Under the pieces are notes generated by a model. That model did not search any database. It saw only the letters and a list, made by a program, of their open reading frames with translations, and had not been told where the DNA came from. Below, one piece after another: positions 26,634-36,400 of a stretch of DNA of 64,000 bases (its first letter is position 1; the number at the start of each line of letters is the position of its first letter). The DNA is from CAYFXA01 sp964347135 (GTDB lineage: Bacteria; Patescibacteriota; Microgenomatia; PFEM01; JAHIFH01): the NCBI GenBank assembly GCA_964347135.1, contig CAYFXA010000001.1:7581-71580 (forward strand). Direction: 5' to 3'. Made by a program: the position numbers and the translations under genes.

Positions 26634-27480
26634 TTTCCTCCTTAGGGGCTTCTTCAGCCGGTTTTTCTTCTTTTTTCTCGGTTGGCTTTGCTTCTTTGCC
26701 TGGTTCAGGCTTTTCCTCTGCTGTTTCCGCTGCTTTCAAAGCTTCTTTGGCTTCTTTTTCTCGTCGTAAACGCTCAGCTCGTTGTTCTTCGGTTTCTTCG
26801 ATTTTTTTCTCTCCTTTTTTAAGTAAAGGCACAAACCGTTTAACTTTGCCTGTTTTGATAATGGTTAAAAAACCATTGATCGCTCCTGGCACTAAGCCTT
26901 TTACAAGCAATTCATCTTTTTTTTCATCAATTCCCATTACCGTTAAACCCAAAACCGTTACTTTATTTCCCCCAGCTCGACCCGCCATTTTTTTACCTTT
27001 TCGAACTCGCCCAGGTGTGGTTCCTTGACCAATTGAGCCTGGAGCTCGTTCACGGTCAGACTGGCCATGAGTCCGAGGACCACCTTTAAATCCCCAGCGC
27101 TTAACTACGCCGGTAAAGCCCTTGCCTTTTGCCCAACCAGTTACTTTGACTTCATCTCCTGGCTGAAAAATGTCAGCAACCTTAATTTGGTCGCCAACTT
27201 TAAGCCTATCTGCTGGTTTTTCGAGCCTAATTTCGCCTAAAAAGCGAGGAGCTTTTTTTAGCTTAGCTCCTCGAAGATGTCCTTGTAATTGTTTGCTTAC
27301 CTTAGTCATTTTTTTCTCTCCCCAACCAATTTGAATTGCATTATAGCCATCTTTCTCTTGCTTCCGAATATGAACCACGTAACAAGGTCCGGTTTTGATT
27401 CTGGTAACCGGAACTCGCCCACCATCTTGAGTGAACCTTTGAACAGTTTTACCTTTTGTGCCTAAAATAGCGTTTAACAT
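26626..27480 (-). CDS. rplC: 50S ribosomal protein L3 with acidic tail
   Basis: A 284-residue L3, about 70 longer than usual. The core has MLNAILGTKGKTVQRF, VKVTGWAKGKGFTGVVKRWGFKGGPRTHGQSDRERAPGSIGQGTTPGRVRKGKKMAGRAGG. The last 65 or so residues (from about KKGEKKIEETEEQ) form a Glu/Lys/Ala/Pro low-complexity tail. The family start at 27480 is chosen over an in-frame start at 27510, which would lie inside a leader hairpin. It is the first gene of the rplC-to-map unit. Confidence 0.94.
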   Translation of the reverse strand: MLNAILGTKGKTVQRFTQDGGRVPVTRIKTGPCYVVHIRKQEKDGYNAIQIGWGEKKMTKVSKQLQGHLRGAKLKKAPRFLGEIRLEKPADRLKVGDQIKVADIFQPGDEVKVTGWAKGKGFTGVVKRWGFKGGPRTHGQSDRERAPGSIGQGTTPGRVRKGKKMAGRAGGNKVTVLGLTVMGIDEKKDELLVKGLVPGAINGFLTIIKTGKVKRFVPLLKKGEKKIEETEEQRAERLRREKEAKEALKAAETAEEKPEPGKEAKPTEKKEEKPAEEAPKEENA

Positions 27481-27493
27481 TTTTTCCACTAAA

Positions 27494-27514
27494 AAGAGTG
27501 CCGGAGGCACTCTT
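27494..27514 (-). promoter_or_regulatory. Terminator-like hairpin in the rplC leader
   Basis: AAGAGTGCC and GGCACTCTT make a perfect 9-bp stem with a 3-base loop. On the minus strand TTT follows, giving a five-T run with the end of the stem. It ends about 13 bases before the rplC ATG. It could be an attenuator for the ribosomal operon or a terminator for upstream read-through. A second weaker hairpin, AGGTG/CACCT (27551-27568), lies closer to the promoter. Confidence 0.6.
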
Positions 27515-27580
27515 AGCAGTTACTCCCTAAATTAACTCAATTTTTTCAATAGGTGTTGAACCTCACCTCCATTAGAGATA

Positions 27581-27609
27581 ATTATAGGAAAATTGAAGAA
27601 AAAATGCAA
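27581..27609 (-). promoter_or_regulatory. Promoter of the rplC operon (TTGCAT-17-TATAAT)
   Basis: On the minus strand TTGCAT (27604-27609), a 17-base spacer and a perfect TATAAT (27581-27586). The predicted start near 27574 gives a leader of about 95 bases containing two hairpins and a GGAGGTGAG sequence with no normal start codon after it. Confidence 0.75.
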
Positions 27610-27649
27610 ATTGATTCCCTCGTGGACGAAGTTAGAACTATTTCAATCC

Positions 27650-28072
27650 CTAACCACCTGATTTTGAGGTAACTGGCGGGTTTTGAAACATCTTGACTGC
27701 GGCTTTGAACTTAAAAGCAATATTCTCTTCTTTGGGATTTGAGTAGCATTTTCTCACCCAAGTAAGTAAATTGTGTACGTTCCCTTTATTGTCTTTAATT
27801 TGAATTTCATCGACCTCTTTACCCTTAAAAATTACGTTAAATTCAAAATTTGGAAACTTCTTTTGCCACATTTTCCCTAAATAAACTGCGAGTCCGATCA
27901 TTGCTTTAGACTGATATGAGTCATCCGTACCACTATCTTTTAAAGAGGCAACCCAAGCTTGTACATTCTCAATACTCTCATCAGAATAATCCAAAGCTAA
28001 AACTGGGTCATTTTTTATAATATCGATATATTTTTCCCCAATCTCAATTATCTGTTTGGTTTTATCATCCAT
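27650..28072 (-). CDS. Uncharacterised protein between rpsJ and rplC
   Basis: A 140-residue soluble protein that I do not recognise. It starts MDDKTKQIIEIGEKYIDII and has no signal peptide, cysteine motif or low-complexity tail. It contains one Trp-rich helix (AWVASLKDSG) and KFPNFEFNVIFKGKEVDEIQIKDNKGN, which suggests a small alpha/beta fold. It interrupts the very conserved rpsJ-rplC junction. A possible promoter (TTGATT-18-GATAAT) ends 10 bases before the ATG, so it is probably transcribed alone. Confidence 0.65.
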   Translation of the reverse strand: MDDKTKQIIEIGEKYIDIIKNDPVLALDYSDESIENVQAWVASLKDSGTDDSYQSKAMIGLAVYLGKMWQKKFPNFEFNVIFKGKEVDEIQIKDNKGNVHNLLTWVRKCYSNPKEENIAFKFKAAVKMFQNPPVTSKSGG

Positions 28073-28130
28073 AATTTTTTTGATTATCTCTCAAAATTAT
28101 GTTTAAAATCAAGAGACAATTTTAGTAAGC

Positions 28131-28145
28131 TTGCCCCAAGGGCAA
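28131..28145 (-). terminator. Hairpin after rpsJ
   Basis: TTGCCC and GGGCAA form a 6-bp stem with a 3-base loop 11 bases after the rpsJ stop. The T-run is missing, so termination is uncertain. Confidence 0.35.
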
Positions 28146-28156
28146 AACTTAAACCG

Positions 28157-28465
28157 CTACATCTTAATTTCAATATCCACCCCAGCAGGAAGCTCAAGGT
28201 GCATGAGGGAGTCAATTGTTTTGCTCGTGGGCTCAAGAATATCAATTAGCCTTTTGTGGGTGAGAATTTGAAAGTGTTCTCGAGCGTCTTTGTCTGTGTG
28301 AGGACTAGTGGTGACGGTGATTAATTTTCTGTGGGTAGGAAGAGGCACGGGACCAACTACCTTGGCACCTGTGGCTAAGGCTGTTTCTAAGATTTTTTCG
28401 CAACTCTCATCGATGACTCGATGATCGTACGCTTTTAAACGTACTCTTATTCTGCCTTTGGGCAT
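28157..28465 (-). CDS. rpsJ: 30S ribosomal protein S10
   Basis: A 102-residue S10: [72 protein letters not shown]. It is also known as the transcription antitermination factor NusE; nusA is in this window too. It follows tuf by 6 bases and is separated from rplC by an unrelated gene. Confidence 0.97.
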   Translation of the reverse strand: MPKGRIRVRLKAYDHRVIDESCEKILETALATGAKVVGPVPLPTHRKLITVTTSPHTDKDAREHFQILTHKRLIDILEPTSKTIDSLMHLELPAGVDIEIKM

Positions 28466-28471
28466 TTTCTC

Positions 28472-29662
28472 TTAAGCAATGATTTTGCTAATTACTCCCG
28501 CGCCAACGGTATGTCCACCTTCACGGATAGCAAAACGGAGGCCATCCTCCATGGCAACCGGCTGAATGAGTTTAACGGTCATTTTGGCATTATCCCCAGG
28601 CATAACCATCTCCACTCCTTTAGGCAGAGTTACTTCACCGGTTACATCAGTGGTTCGGATATAGAATTGGGGTTTATAACCACTAAAGAAGGGAGTGTGA
28701 CGACCACCTTCCTCTTTGGTCAAAATGTAAACCTCGGCCTCAAACTCCTGATGAGGCTTAATCGTGCCAGGTTTAGATAAAACTTGACCCCGCTCAACAT
28801 CTTTTTTTTCAATTCCTCGAAGGAGAATGCCAATATTATCACCCGCTACTCCTTCATCAAGAATCTTGCGGAACATCTCCACTCCCGTAACCACCGTCTT
28901 TTGAGTGTCACGCAAACCAACGATTTCCACTTCTTCACTGACTTTGACTTTGCCCCGCTCGACTCTTCCGGTTACCACGGTTCCTCGACCCCTGATTGAA
29001 AACACATCTTCAATAGGCATCAAAAATGGTTTATCTAATGGCCGTTTAGGCGTGGGGATGGTTTCATCAACCGCTTTCATTAGTTCGAGAATGGCTTTCT
29101 TGGACTCCTCATCGCCTTCAAGGGCTTTTGTAGCTGAACCACGAATAATCGGAATTTTGTCACCAGGAAATTTATACTTGGTCAAAAGTTCTCGGACTTC
29201 CATCTCAACCAAGTCAAGCATCTCTTTATCTTTAACCAGGTCGGTTTTGTTCAGAAAAACAACCATGGCTGGTACATCAACTTGACGAGCTAAAAGAATG
29301 TGCTCTCGTGTTTGGGGCATGGGTCCGTCATCAGCCGCCACCACAAGAATAGCACCGTCCATTTGGGCTGCCCCTGTAATCATGTTTTTGATGTAGTCTT
29401 TGTGACCAGGACAATCAATGTGGGCGTAGTGACGGTTTTCGGTTTCGTATTCAATGTGAGAAATAGAAATTGTTAAACCACGCTCTTTTTCTTCGGGAGC
29501 GTTGTCAATCTCTTCGAATTTAACAAACTTTGTTCCCGTCTTTGCCTCTTCTAAAGCTTTGGTGATGGCTGAGGTTAGAGTGGTTTTACCGTGGTCAACG
29601 TGACCAATTGTCCCAATATTAATGTGGGGTTTTTTTCTTTCAAATTTTGCCTTCGCTGCCAT
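28472..29662 (-). CDS. tuf: Elongation factor Tu
   Basis: A 396-residue GTPase that delivers aminoacyl-tRNA. The P-loop is GHVDHGKT (20-27 region), then [26 protein letters not shown] and the C-terminal [24 protein letters not shown]. Domain III ends in GAGVISKI. It has its own promoter and a good AGGAGG site 6 bases before the ATG. Confidence 0.98.
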   Translation of the reverse strand: MAAKAKFERKKPHINIGTIGHVDHGKTTLTSAITKALEEAKTGTKFVKFEEIDNAPEEKERGLTISISHIEYETENRHYAHIDCPGHKDYIKNMITGAAQMDGAILVVAADDGPMPQTREHILLARQVDVPAMVVFLNKTDLVKDKEMLDLVEMEVRELLTKYKFPGDKIPIIRGSATKALEGDEESKKAILELMKAVDETIPTPKRPLDKPFLMPIEDVFSIRGRGTVVTGRVERGKVKVSEEVEIVGLRDTQKTVVTGVEMFRKILDEGVAGDNIGILLRGIEKKDVERGQVLSKPGTIKPHQEFEAEVYILTKEEGGRHTPFFSGYKPQFYIRTTDVTGEVTLPKGVEMVMPGDNAKMTVKLIQPVAMEDGLRFAIREGGHTVGAGVISKIIA

Positions 29663-29682
29663 ATTTTTTCCTCCTGAATAAT

Positions 29683-29711
29683 ATTCTAATCAATTCTTGA
29701 GTATTTTACAA
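29683..29711 (-). promoter_or_regulatory. Promoter of tuf-rpsJ (TTGTAA-17-TAGAAT)
   Basis: On the minus strand TTGTAA (29706-29711), a 17-base spacer and TAGAAT (29683-29688), with a short leader that contains AGGAGG. It lies in the 51-base fusA-tuf gap. Confidence 0.6.
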
Positions 29712-29713
29712 GA

Positions 29714-31834
29714 CTATTTTTTCTTTTGCAAGCCCTGTTTGGCTTCGACTATTTTTTCAGTAATGTTAGCTGGAACTTCTTGATAATGAGAAAATTCCAT
29801 ATAAAAGCTGGCCCTACCTTGGGTCATACTCCTGATTGTGGTTGCATAACCAGGTACTTCGGCTAAGGGTACCAAGGCGGTAATCACCCGAATATTGCCT
29901 CGGGTATCTGTTCCTTGAACTTGAGCCCGCTTACTTGATAAATCACCAATAACATCACCCATAAAATCCTCAGGGGTGGTTACCTCTAACTTCATAATTG
30001 GCTCTAAAAGGACTAAACCGGCTTGTTTAACCGCTTCCTGAAATCCAGCCGAACCCGCAATTTTAAAAGCAATATCAGAAGAGTCAACTTCGTGATAGCT
30101 ACCATCATAAACGGCAACAGCTACATCGGTAATGGGATAACCAGCTAAAACACCCTTCTCCATTGCTTCCTTAACACCTTTTTCAATGGCAGGAATATAA
30201 ACAGAAGGAATTGCTGTTCCCCGAATCTCATTTGTAAATTTAAAACCTTCACCCCGTCCCAAAGGTTCAACCCTTAAAAAACAGTGTCCATATTGACCTC
30301 GACCACCAGATTGACGGATGTATTTGCCTTCTCCTTTGGCGGTTTTAGAAATCGTTTCTTTGTAAGCTACTTGGGGTTGACCCGTATTGGCTTCAACATT
30401 AAACTCACGCTTCATTCGGTCAACAATAATCTCCAAATGCAACTCTCCCATACCAGAAATAATGGTTTGGCCCGTTTCCCGATCGGATTTAATCCGAAAG
30501 GTTGGGTCTTCTTCAGAAAGACGATTGAGGGCAGTGCCAAGCTTTTCTTGGTCAGCTCGAGTTTTTGGCTCAATGGCAAGAGAAATAACTGGCTCGGGAA
30601 AAGTAATTGATTCAAGAATAATTGGCTTATCTTTGTCAGAAAGAGTGTCACCAGTGGTGGCTTCTTTTAAACCCACAATGGCAATAATTTCTCCTGCTTC
30701 GGCAGAGTTAATTTGCTCTCGGTTATTGGCGTGCATTAATAGAAGCCGACCAGCGCGCTCAGACCTGCCCTGGCTACTGTTGTAAACTTCTTTACCGGCA
30801 TCCAATTGGCCTGAATAAATCCGAACATAAGTTAAGCGACCAACATGGGGGTCGGTTTGAATCTTAAAAACCAAGGCAGCAAAAGGTCCTTTAGCATCAC
30901 AAAGCCTGGTCTCCTCTTTGTTTGTCTTGGGATTAATTCCTTTTATCGCCGGGACATCAAGCGGATTGGGCAAAAAATCAACCACTCCATCCAATATTGG
31001 TTGAACGCCTTTGTTTCGCAAGGAAGCTCCAGCGTAAACAGGCACAAGTTGATTAGCAATCGTCGCTTTGCGAATACCGACTTTCAATTCTTCAACACTT
31101 ATTTCTTCGTTGCGTAAATACTTTTCCGTTAAAGCTTCATCTGCTTCAGCTACTCTTTCAATTAATTCTTCCCGATGTTTTTTAGCTTGTTTAACCAAAT
31201 CAGCTGGAATTTCTTTGGTAATAAACTTCTCTCCAGTTTTATCCTTCTCTTCCCAAATCAAGGCTTTTTGGTTAAGGATGTCAACAACACCAACAAAATC
31301 TTTTTCCGCTCCAATGGGCATGGTGAGGATGATTGGCTTCGCCCCCAAACGCTCGACAATCATTTTGACTGTCCGCTCAAAATCCGCTCCCAATTTATCC
31401 ATTTTGTTAATAAAACAAAGGCGGGGAACTTGGTAGCCATCAGCTTGGTGCCAAACTTTTTCTGATTGAGACTGAACTCCTTCTTCGGCATCAAAAACAA
31501 CGATGCCGCCATCCAAAACTCGAAGAGAGCGCTCTACTTCAGCGGTAAAGTCAATATGGCCAGGAGTGTCAATGATGTTAATCCGGTGGTCACGCCAGAA
31601 AGTGGTTGTGGCAGCAGACATAATCGTAATCCCTCGCTCTTTTTCTTGCTCCATCCAGTCCATTTGGGTCGTCCCTTCATCAATGTCGCCGATTTTGTAG
31701 GTTTTGCCAGTGTAATAGAGCACCCGCTCGGTGGTGGTTGTTTTACCGGCATCAATGTGAGCAATAATGCCAATGTTCCGCACTTTCTTGATCGGAACTT
31801 TTCTTTTTTTGGCTGTTTCGTTTTTTTCCGCCAT
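29714..31834 (-). CDS. fusA: Elongation factor G
   Basis: A 706-residue translocation GTPase. It has [46 protein letters not shown], and the C-terminal domains IV and V ([15 protein letters not shown], and HYQEVPANI near the end). Length is normal. A TGGTAGAAT box ends 7 bases before the ATG with no Shine-Dalgarno site. Upstream lies a good terminator, so fusA seems to be its own leaderless unit instead of part of a classic str operon. Confidence 0.97.
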   Translation of the reverse strand: MAEKNETAKKRKVPIKKVRNIGIIAHIDAGKTTTTERVLYYTGKTYKIGDIDEGTTQMDWMEQEKERGITIMSAATTTFWRDHRINIIDTPGHIDFTAEVERSLRVLDGGIVVFDAEEGVQSQSEKVWHQADGYQVPRLCFINKMDKLGADFERTVKMIVERLGAKPIILTMPIGAEKDFVGVVDILNQKALIWEEKDKTGEKFITKEIPADLVKQAKKHREELIERVAEADEALTEKYLRNEEISVEELKVGIRKATIANQLVPVYAGASLRNKGVQPILDGVVDFLPNPLDVPAIKGINPKTNKEETRLCDAKGPFAALVFKIQTDPHVGRLTYVRIYSGQLDAGKEVYNSSQGRSERAGRLLLMHANNREQINSAEAGEIIAIVGLKEATTGDTLSDKDKPIILESITFPEPVISLAIEPKTRADQEKLGTALNRLSEEDPTFRIKSDRETGQTIISGMGELHLEIIVDRMKREFNVEANTGQPQVAYKETISKTAKGEGKYIRQSGGRGQYGHCFLRVEPLGRGEGFKFTNEIRGTAIPSVYIPAIEKGVKEAMEKGVLAGYPITDVAVAVYDGSYHEVDSSDIAFKIAGSAGFQEAVKQAGLVLLEPIMKLEVTTPEDFMGDVIGDLSSKRAQVQGTDTRGNIRVITALVPLAEVPGYATTIRSMTQGRASFYMEFSHYQEVPANITEKIVEAKQGLQKKK

Positions 31835-31841
31835 ATATATA

Positions 31842-31850
31842 ATTCTACCA
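31842..31850 (-). promoter_or_regulatory. Extended -10 promoter of fusA
   Basis: On the minus strand TGGTAGAAT, with TAGAAT at 31842-31847, lies 7 bases before the ATG. Its -35 region is only T-rich. Confidence 0.55.
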
Positions 31851-31864
31851 ATTTTTAAGCAAAC

Positions 31865-31893
31865 AAAAAACCGCCTCTGTCAAGAAGCAGGTT
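31865..31893 (-). terminator. Terminator between the 31.9-kb gene and fusA
   Basis: On the minus strand AACC(T)GCTTCT pairs with AGAGGCGGTT around a TGAC loop (10 pairs, one bulge, one G-T pair), followed by a run of six T. Confidence 0.75.
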
Positions 31894-31930
31894 GGCTTCA
31901 AAATTATTTTAACAAAATCATGCCTGTAAT

Positions 31931-32281
31931 TCAAGCACCACGCTCCGGATGGATTCTTTTCGTTTCGTTAAGAAGTTCAGACAACACTTTCTCGTTTTCT
32001 GTTTCAAAATGATGATCTTGGGTAAAACTTCTTACCTCCATCGTCCCAATTTTTCCTGAACCATCAAAGACATCAAAAACATCGTGCTGAGGTAATCTGC
32101 CTAATCCTCTTTTAAAACGGTGGTGTTCAACACAAGCTTGAGCAAGACTGCCCTCGGCTCTAATAAAAAGTTTTTCTCCTGCCCATTCGCTCGCTTCACC
32201 TGCTTTCAAAGAAATTGAGCCAACAATCTTTTCCCGACATTCTTGACAAGTTGCTCTTGCTTTTGGTTTTGTTAACAACAT
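31931..32281 (-). CDS. Uncharacterised protein between rpsG and fusA
   Basis: A 116-residue protein I do not recognise. It starts MLLTKPKARATCQECREKIVG, where the CxxC may bind zinc, and has a later CVEHH; together these four ligands could make a small zinc site. It is otherwise hydrophilic and ends HPERGA. It follows rpsG on the same strand by 61 bases and is followed by a terminator, so it belongs to the rpsL-rpsG unit. CTGCC/GGCAG, a hairpin with TTTT, ends just before its ATG, and no Shine-Dalgarno site is visible. A ribosome-linked role is only suggested by position. Confidence 0.65.
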   Translation of the reverse strand: MLLTKPKARATCQECREKIVGSISLKAGEASEWAGEKLFIRAEGSLAQACVEHHRFKRGLGRLPQHDVFDVFDGSGKIGTMEVRSFTQDHHFETENEKVLSELLNETKRIHPERGA

Positions 32282-32291
32282 AATTTAAAAC

Positions 32292-32306
32292 TGCCTCTTG
32301 GGCAGC
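32292..32306 (-). promoter_or_regulatory. Hairpin before the 31.9-kb gene
   Basis: CTGCC and GGCAG, 5 bp with a 5-base loop, are followed on the minus strand by TTTT and then the ATG ten or so bases later. It may be a weak terminator after rpsG. Confidence 0.35.
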
Positions 32307-32342
32307 TAATTAGGCACTGTTTATGCTAAAAAAGCTCAATTT

Positions 32343-32819
32343 TTACCACCGGAAATGGGCAAATGCCTTATTGGCTTCGGCGATTTTATGGACTTCTTCT
32401 TTTTTGGCAACGGCGCCACCCTGCTTGTTGGCAGCATCCATTAGTTCGGCGGCTAACTTTTCGTAAAAGTGATGATATTCTTTATTGGAGCGTGCTTGGG
32501 CTGCTTGAATGAGCCAACGAATGGCCAATGACTCCCGCCTATCACCTTTAACCGGCATCGGTACCTGATAAGATGCTCCACCAACTCTTCGAGGACGAAC
32601 TTCCATTTTCGGCTTAATGTTTTCCAAAGCTTTTTGAAAAATTTCTAGGGGGTTTTCTTTAGTCTTTTCCTCAACCAGATTAAAGGCATTATAAACGTGT
32701 TTTTGGGCAACCGTTTTTTTGCCTTGGCGCATCACTCGATTAATTAGCCGCGCTACAATCCGGCTTTGATAAACCTCATCAGCGGCAATAACCCTTTTGG
32801 GTGCTCTTTTACCCCTCAT
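32343..32819 (-). CDS. rpsG: 30S ribosomal protein S7
   Basis: A 158-residue S7 starting [19 protein letters not shown], with [56 protein letters not shown] and [17 protein letters not shown]. The ATG lies within the end of rpsL (GGAGAGGGAGATG), so the two are coupled; a longer frame to 32876 is rejected. It nucleates the 30S head. Confidence 0.96.
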   Translation of the reverse strand: MRGKRAPKRVIAADEVYQSRIVARLINRVMRQGKKTVAQKHVYNAFNLVEEKTKENPLEIFQKALENIKPKMEVRPRRVGGASYQVPMPVKGDRRESLAIRWLIQAAQARSNKEYHHFYEKLAAELMDAANKQGGAVAKKEEVHKIAEANKAFAHFRW

Positions 32820-33309
32820 CTCCCTCTCCTTTTGTCTCTTCTTTTTCTTCAGGTTTCTCTTCACCAGCTTCTTCACCTGGACCAGTCACTTGGGCAACAA
32901 CGCCGCCCTTTCGGGTGCCGTATTTAGAACGAGCCTTTTTCCGCCCGGTAACGCCGGCCGTATCAAATCTTCCCCGAACAACGTGATATTTTACTCCTGG
33001 CAAATCCTTAACTCGCCCACCCCGAACCAAAACCACCGCGTGTTCAGCCAGGTTATGTCCTTCACCCGGGATATAGGCAGTGACTTCTTTTTTATTAGAA
33101 AGTCGAACCCGAGCCACTTTTCTTAAAGCTGAATTGGGCTTTTTAGGCGGCATGGTCTTGACATGAAGAACCACTCCTCGCTTAAAAGGACTCATCGTTT
33201 CTGTCATCCGGCGGTCTTTGGCATTAAAAGTTTTCCGCAAAGCCGCGGCCTTTATTTTTTTCCTGGTTTTCTTCCTGCCCTTACGGACAAGTTGACTGAT
33301 TCTTGGCAT
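32809..33309 (-). CDS. rpsL: 30S ribosomal protein S12 with acidic tail
   Basis: A 166-residue S12, the decoding-centre protein: [66 protein letters not shown]. Two additions are visible: about 13 residues before PFKRGV, in the place where some Firmicutes S12 also carry an insert, and a C-terminal tail of about 25 residues rich in Glu, Gly and Lys. The Lys of PPKKPN that is altered in streptomycin resistance is intact. It leads the rpsL-rpsG unit. Confidence 0.95.
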   Translation of the reverse strand: MPRISQLVRKGRKKTRKKIKAAALRKTFNAKDRRMTETMSPFKRGVVLHVKTMPPKKPNSALRKVARVRLSNKKEVTAYIPGEGHNLAEHAVVLVRGGRVKDLPGVKYHVVRGRFDTAGVTGRKKARSKYGTRKGGVVAQVTGPGEEAGEEKPEEKEETKGEGDEG

Positions 33310-33422
33310 GGTTAATTTCGAGCAACGCGAGAAACAAGGTTCTGAGCGAAGCTCAGGTTCTTATTTTACCAAATTTGAGCTCATTTCTCAAAGAGAAATT
33401 AGGTTCTCGCGAAGCGAGGTTC
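33310..33422 (-). repeat. Repeated AGAACCT-flanked hairpins between rpoC and rpsL
   Basis: On the minus strand two hairpins of similar design occur in 113 bases: AACCTCGCTTCGCGAGAACC (33401-33422 area) and AACCTGAGCTTCGCTCAGAACC (33336-33360 area). Each has a TTC-type loop and is flanked on both sides by AGAACCT-like direct repeats. A third stem, TTTCTC/GAGAAA (33383-33398), lies between them and overlaps the -35. Neither repeated hairpin is followed by a T-run. Confidence 0.55.
33363..33391 (-). promoter_or_regulatory. Promoter of rpsL-rpsG (TTGAGA-17-TAAAAT)
   Basis: On the minus strand TTGAGA (33386-33391), a 17-base spacer and TAAAAT (33363-33368). The predicted leader is about 50 bases and starts with the second hairpin of the repeated pair. 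Confidence 0.65.
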
Positions 33423-36400
33423 TTACTCTTCAATCTTAGCGCGTTCAGGGGTAACAGGAATAAGCCGGCCAATAATTACGTTTTCCTTAAGGCCAAGAAG
33501 GTTGTCTTCCTTACCTTCGGCGGCAGCATCAGTCAAAACATTGGTCGTTCGCTCAAAGGAAGCGGCTGAAAGCCAAGATTCAGTGTAAAGAGAGGAACGA
33601 GTAATTCCCAAAATTACCACCTGGGCTGAAGCAGGCTCACCGCCTTCTGCAAGAACCTTAGCGTTTTCTTCCTCAAACAAAGACCGACTAAGAAATTGAC
33701 CAGGCAATAAAGAAGTGTCTCCTGAAGTCTCGATACGAACTTTGTCACTCATCTTTCTAATAATTACTTCAAAATGTTTGTCTTGAATATGAATACCCTG
33801 GGACTCGTAAACCGTTTGTAATTCTTCAATCAAGTATTCTTGGGCGGCTTTCAATCCTCTAATTTCTAATATCTCGCGGACATCAAGAGACCCAGTGGCC
33901 AATTGCGTCCCAGCGTCAATCAAATCACCATCACTAACCTTAACTTGACTAACCGCTGGCACCAGATATTCTCTTTCTTCAACTGGCTTGACTCCTACAC
34001 TTTTAATCCTAATTCGATAACCCTCCTCAGTTTCATCCACCGCCGCCTTTCCGGCTATCTCTGCTAAGGGAGCCAATACTTTTGGCTTTCGTGCCTCAAA
34101 CAATTCTTCTACTCTCGGTAAACCTTGAGTAACATCAGAAACAACAATACCGCCAAAATGATGAGTTCTTAAAGTCAACTGAGTGCCGGGTTCACCAATA
34201 GACTGGGCCCCAACAACGCCGACGGGTGTCCCGACTTCGACTATCGACTTTGTTGAGAAATCCCAACCATAACACTGAACGCAAATACCATATTTAGTTT
34301 TGCAAGTCAGGGGTGAACGAATTTGAACTTTATTAACTTTATGCTTCTTCAAAAGGGAAAGGTTGTTTTCAGAAATTACTTCGCCTTTTTTAAGCAACAC
34401 CTTTTTTGTTTTAGGACTAACCACCTTATCCGCCAAAACCCGCCCCAAAATTCTGCTTAAAAATTTCTCTCCTCGCCTCCCTGAGTGAACAATCTCAATT
34501 GATTCTTTAGTACCACAATCTTCCTCCCGAACAATAACGTCATGGGCAACATCAATTAATCGCCTGGTCAAATAGCCCGCATCAGCCGTTTTCAAGGCGG
34601 TGTCTGTTAATCCTTTTCGTCCACCTCGGGCGGAAGTAATGTATTCAAAAACCGACAAGCCCTCTCTAAAATTAGACTTCACCGGCAACTCAACAATTTT
34701 ACCCACAGGGTCAACTACCAATCCCTGCATTGCCGAAAGTTGTTTGACCTGGTCTTTTGAAGCTCGTCCGACCTTGGCTTCAATTATTAAACGAACACTA
34801 TTCTCCGAATCAAATTTCTCCCAAGTCCTATCAGCAAGGTCTTCGGTGGTATCCATCCAAACCTCTTGAGTTAAACGCCGCCTCTCTTGGTCAGTAATTA
34901 ATCCCTTATTGTAATTCTCTTCAATTTGGGCTACTTTTTTGTTTGCTTGTTCAATTATTTCTGGCTTCTCTTCTAAAATCTTACAATCCAAAACTCCGAG
35001 CGAAAGTCCAGAAAGGGTTGAACCCCAGAAGCCAATTCTTTTAATATCATCAATCAACTTAACAACAGTTTGGGTATCACAGACCTGCATTGCTCGAGTA
35101 ATCAAAGCCTTAATCGTTGGTCCTTTAACAACATCATTGACAAAGGACAACTCTTTGGGTAAAATCCGATTAAAAATGACGCGTCCAGGGATAGTTTTTA
35201 TAACTTCGCTGTCGGTTTTCACTTTAATCAATTGACGAAGATCAACTTTCTCCTCTTGATAAGCCAAAACCACCTCTTTTTGGGTGGAAAAAATTGTTGG
35301 ATAAGTAGGTAATTTCTTATTAACCGAGGTGATAAAAAAGCAACCCAAAGCCATTTCTTTATTAGGAATGTCTATTGGCGATCCATCCGATGGTTTAAGT
35401 AAATTTTTATCGGGAGCCATTAACTCCAAAGACTCTTTTTTCGCTTTCTCACCTAAAGGAACGTGAACCGCCATCTGGTCTCCGTCGAAGTCAGCGTTGT
35501 AACCAGAACAAACACAGGGATGAATTTGAATTGCTTCTCCTTCAATTAAAACTGGGTAAAAAGCTTGAATACCCAATTTATGGAGAGTTGGGGCTCGATT
35601 AAGCAAAACGGGATGGTCTTTGGTAATCCTTTCTAAGATATCAAAGACCTCTGGTGGTCTTTGTTCAAGAACATTTTTAGCATTTTTGACGTTTGGTGCC
35701 ACTCCTGTCAAAATCATCTCCCGCAAAACAAAAGGCTTAAACATCTCTAAAGCCATCTCTTTGGGCAAGCCACATTGATTAAGTCTCAATTCAGGTCCAA
35801 CAACAATAACCGAACGACCCGAATAGTCAACTCGTTTTCCTAATAAATTCTGTCTAAAGCGTCCTTGTTTACCCCGCAGCATATCAGAAAGCGAACGCAA
35901 TGGTTGACGACGCCGACGATAACGCCGAATTGGTCGTTTAGAAGCATCAATTAAAGTGTCAACCGATTCCTGGAGCATTCGCTTCTCATTGCGAAGAATA
36001 ATTTCTGGTGCCCCTAATTCAATTAAATGCTTGAGTCGATTATTTCGGTTAATCACTCGGCGGTAAAGGTCATTCAGGTCACTGGTAGCAAAACGACCGC
36101 CGGAAAGCTGAACCATTGGTCTTAAATCCGGAGGAATTACCGGCAGAATCTTTAAGACCATCCAGGCAGGATCAACCTCAGCTTTTCTAAAACCTTCAAC
36201 CACTTGGAGTCTTTTAACTGCTTTAATGTGACGAGCACCCTTACTTTCCTTAACAACCGTTTTCAAATCAGCCGCCAATTTTTCTAGATCAATGTTTTTA
36301 ACCGCCTCAAGGATTGCCTCTGCTCCCATGCCAACCTTGAAAAAGTCAGCCGCTTTGTATTCGACTAACTTTAGATACTCATCTTCGCTAATAAGAACTT

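Noticed and set aside
27480..27510. Extended rplC start
   Set aside because: The 10 extra residues come from one arm of the leader hairpin and do not match L3.
28511..31858. Several plus-strand frames of 70-130 codons opposite tuf and fusA
   Set aside because: They are antisense shadows of highly conserved genes, with no promoters, ribosome sites or recognisable proteins.
32809..33309. S12 insertion of about 13 residues before PFKRGV as a novelty
   Set aside because: A similar-sized insert at this place is known in Firmicutes S12, so it is not unusual by itself.
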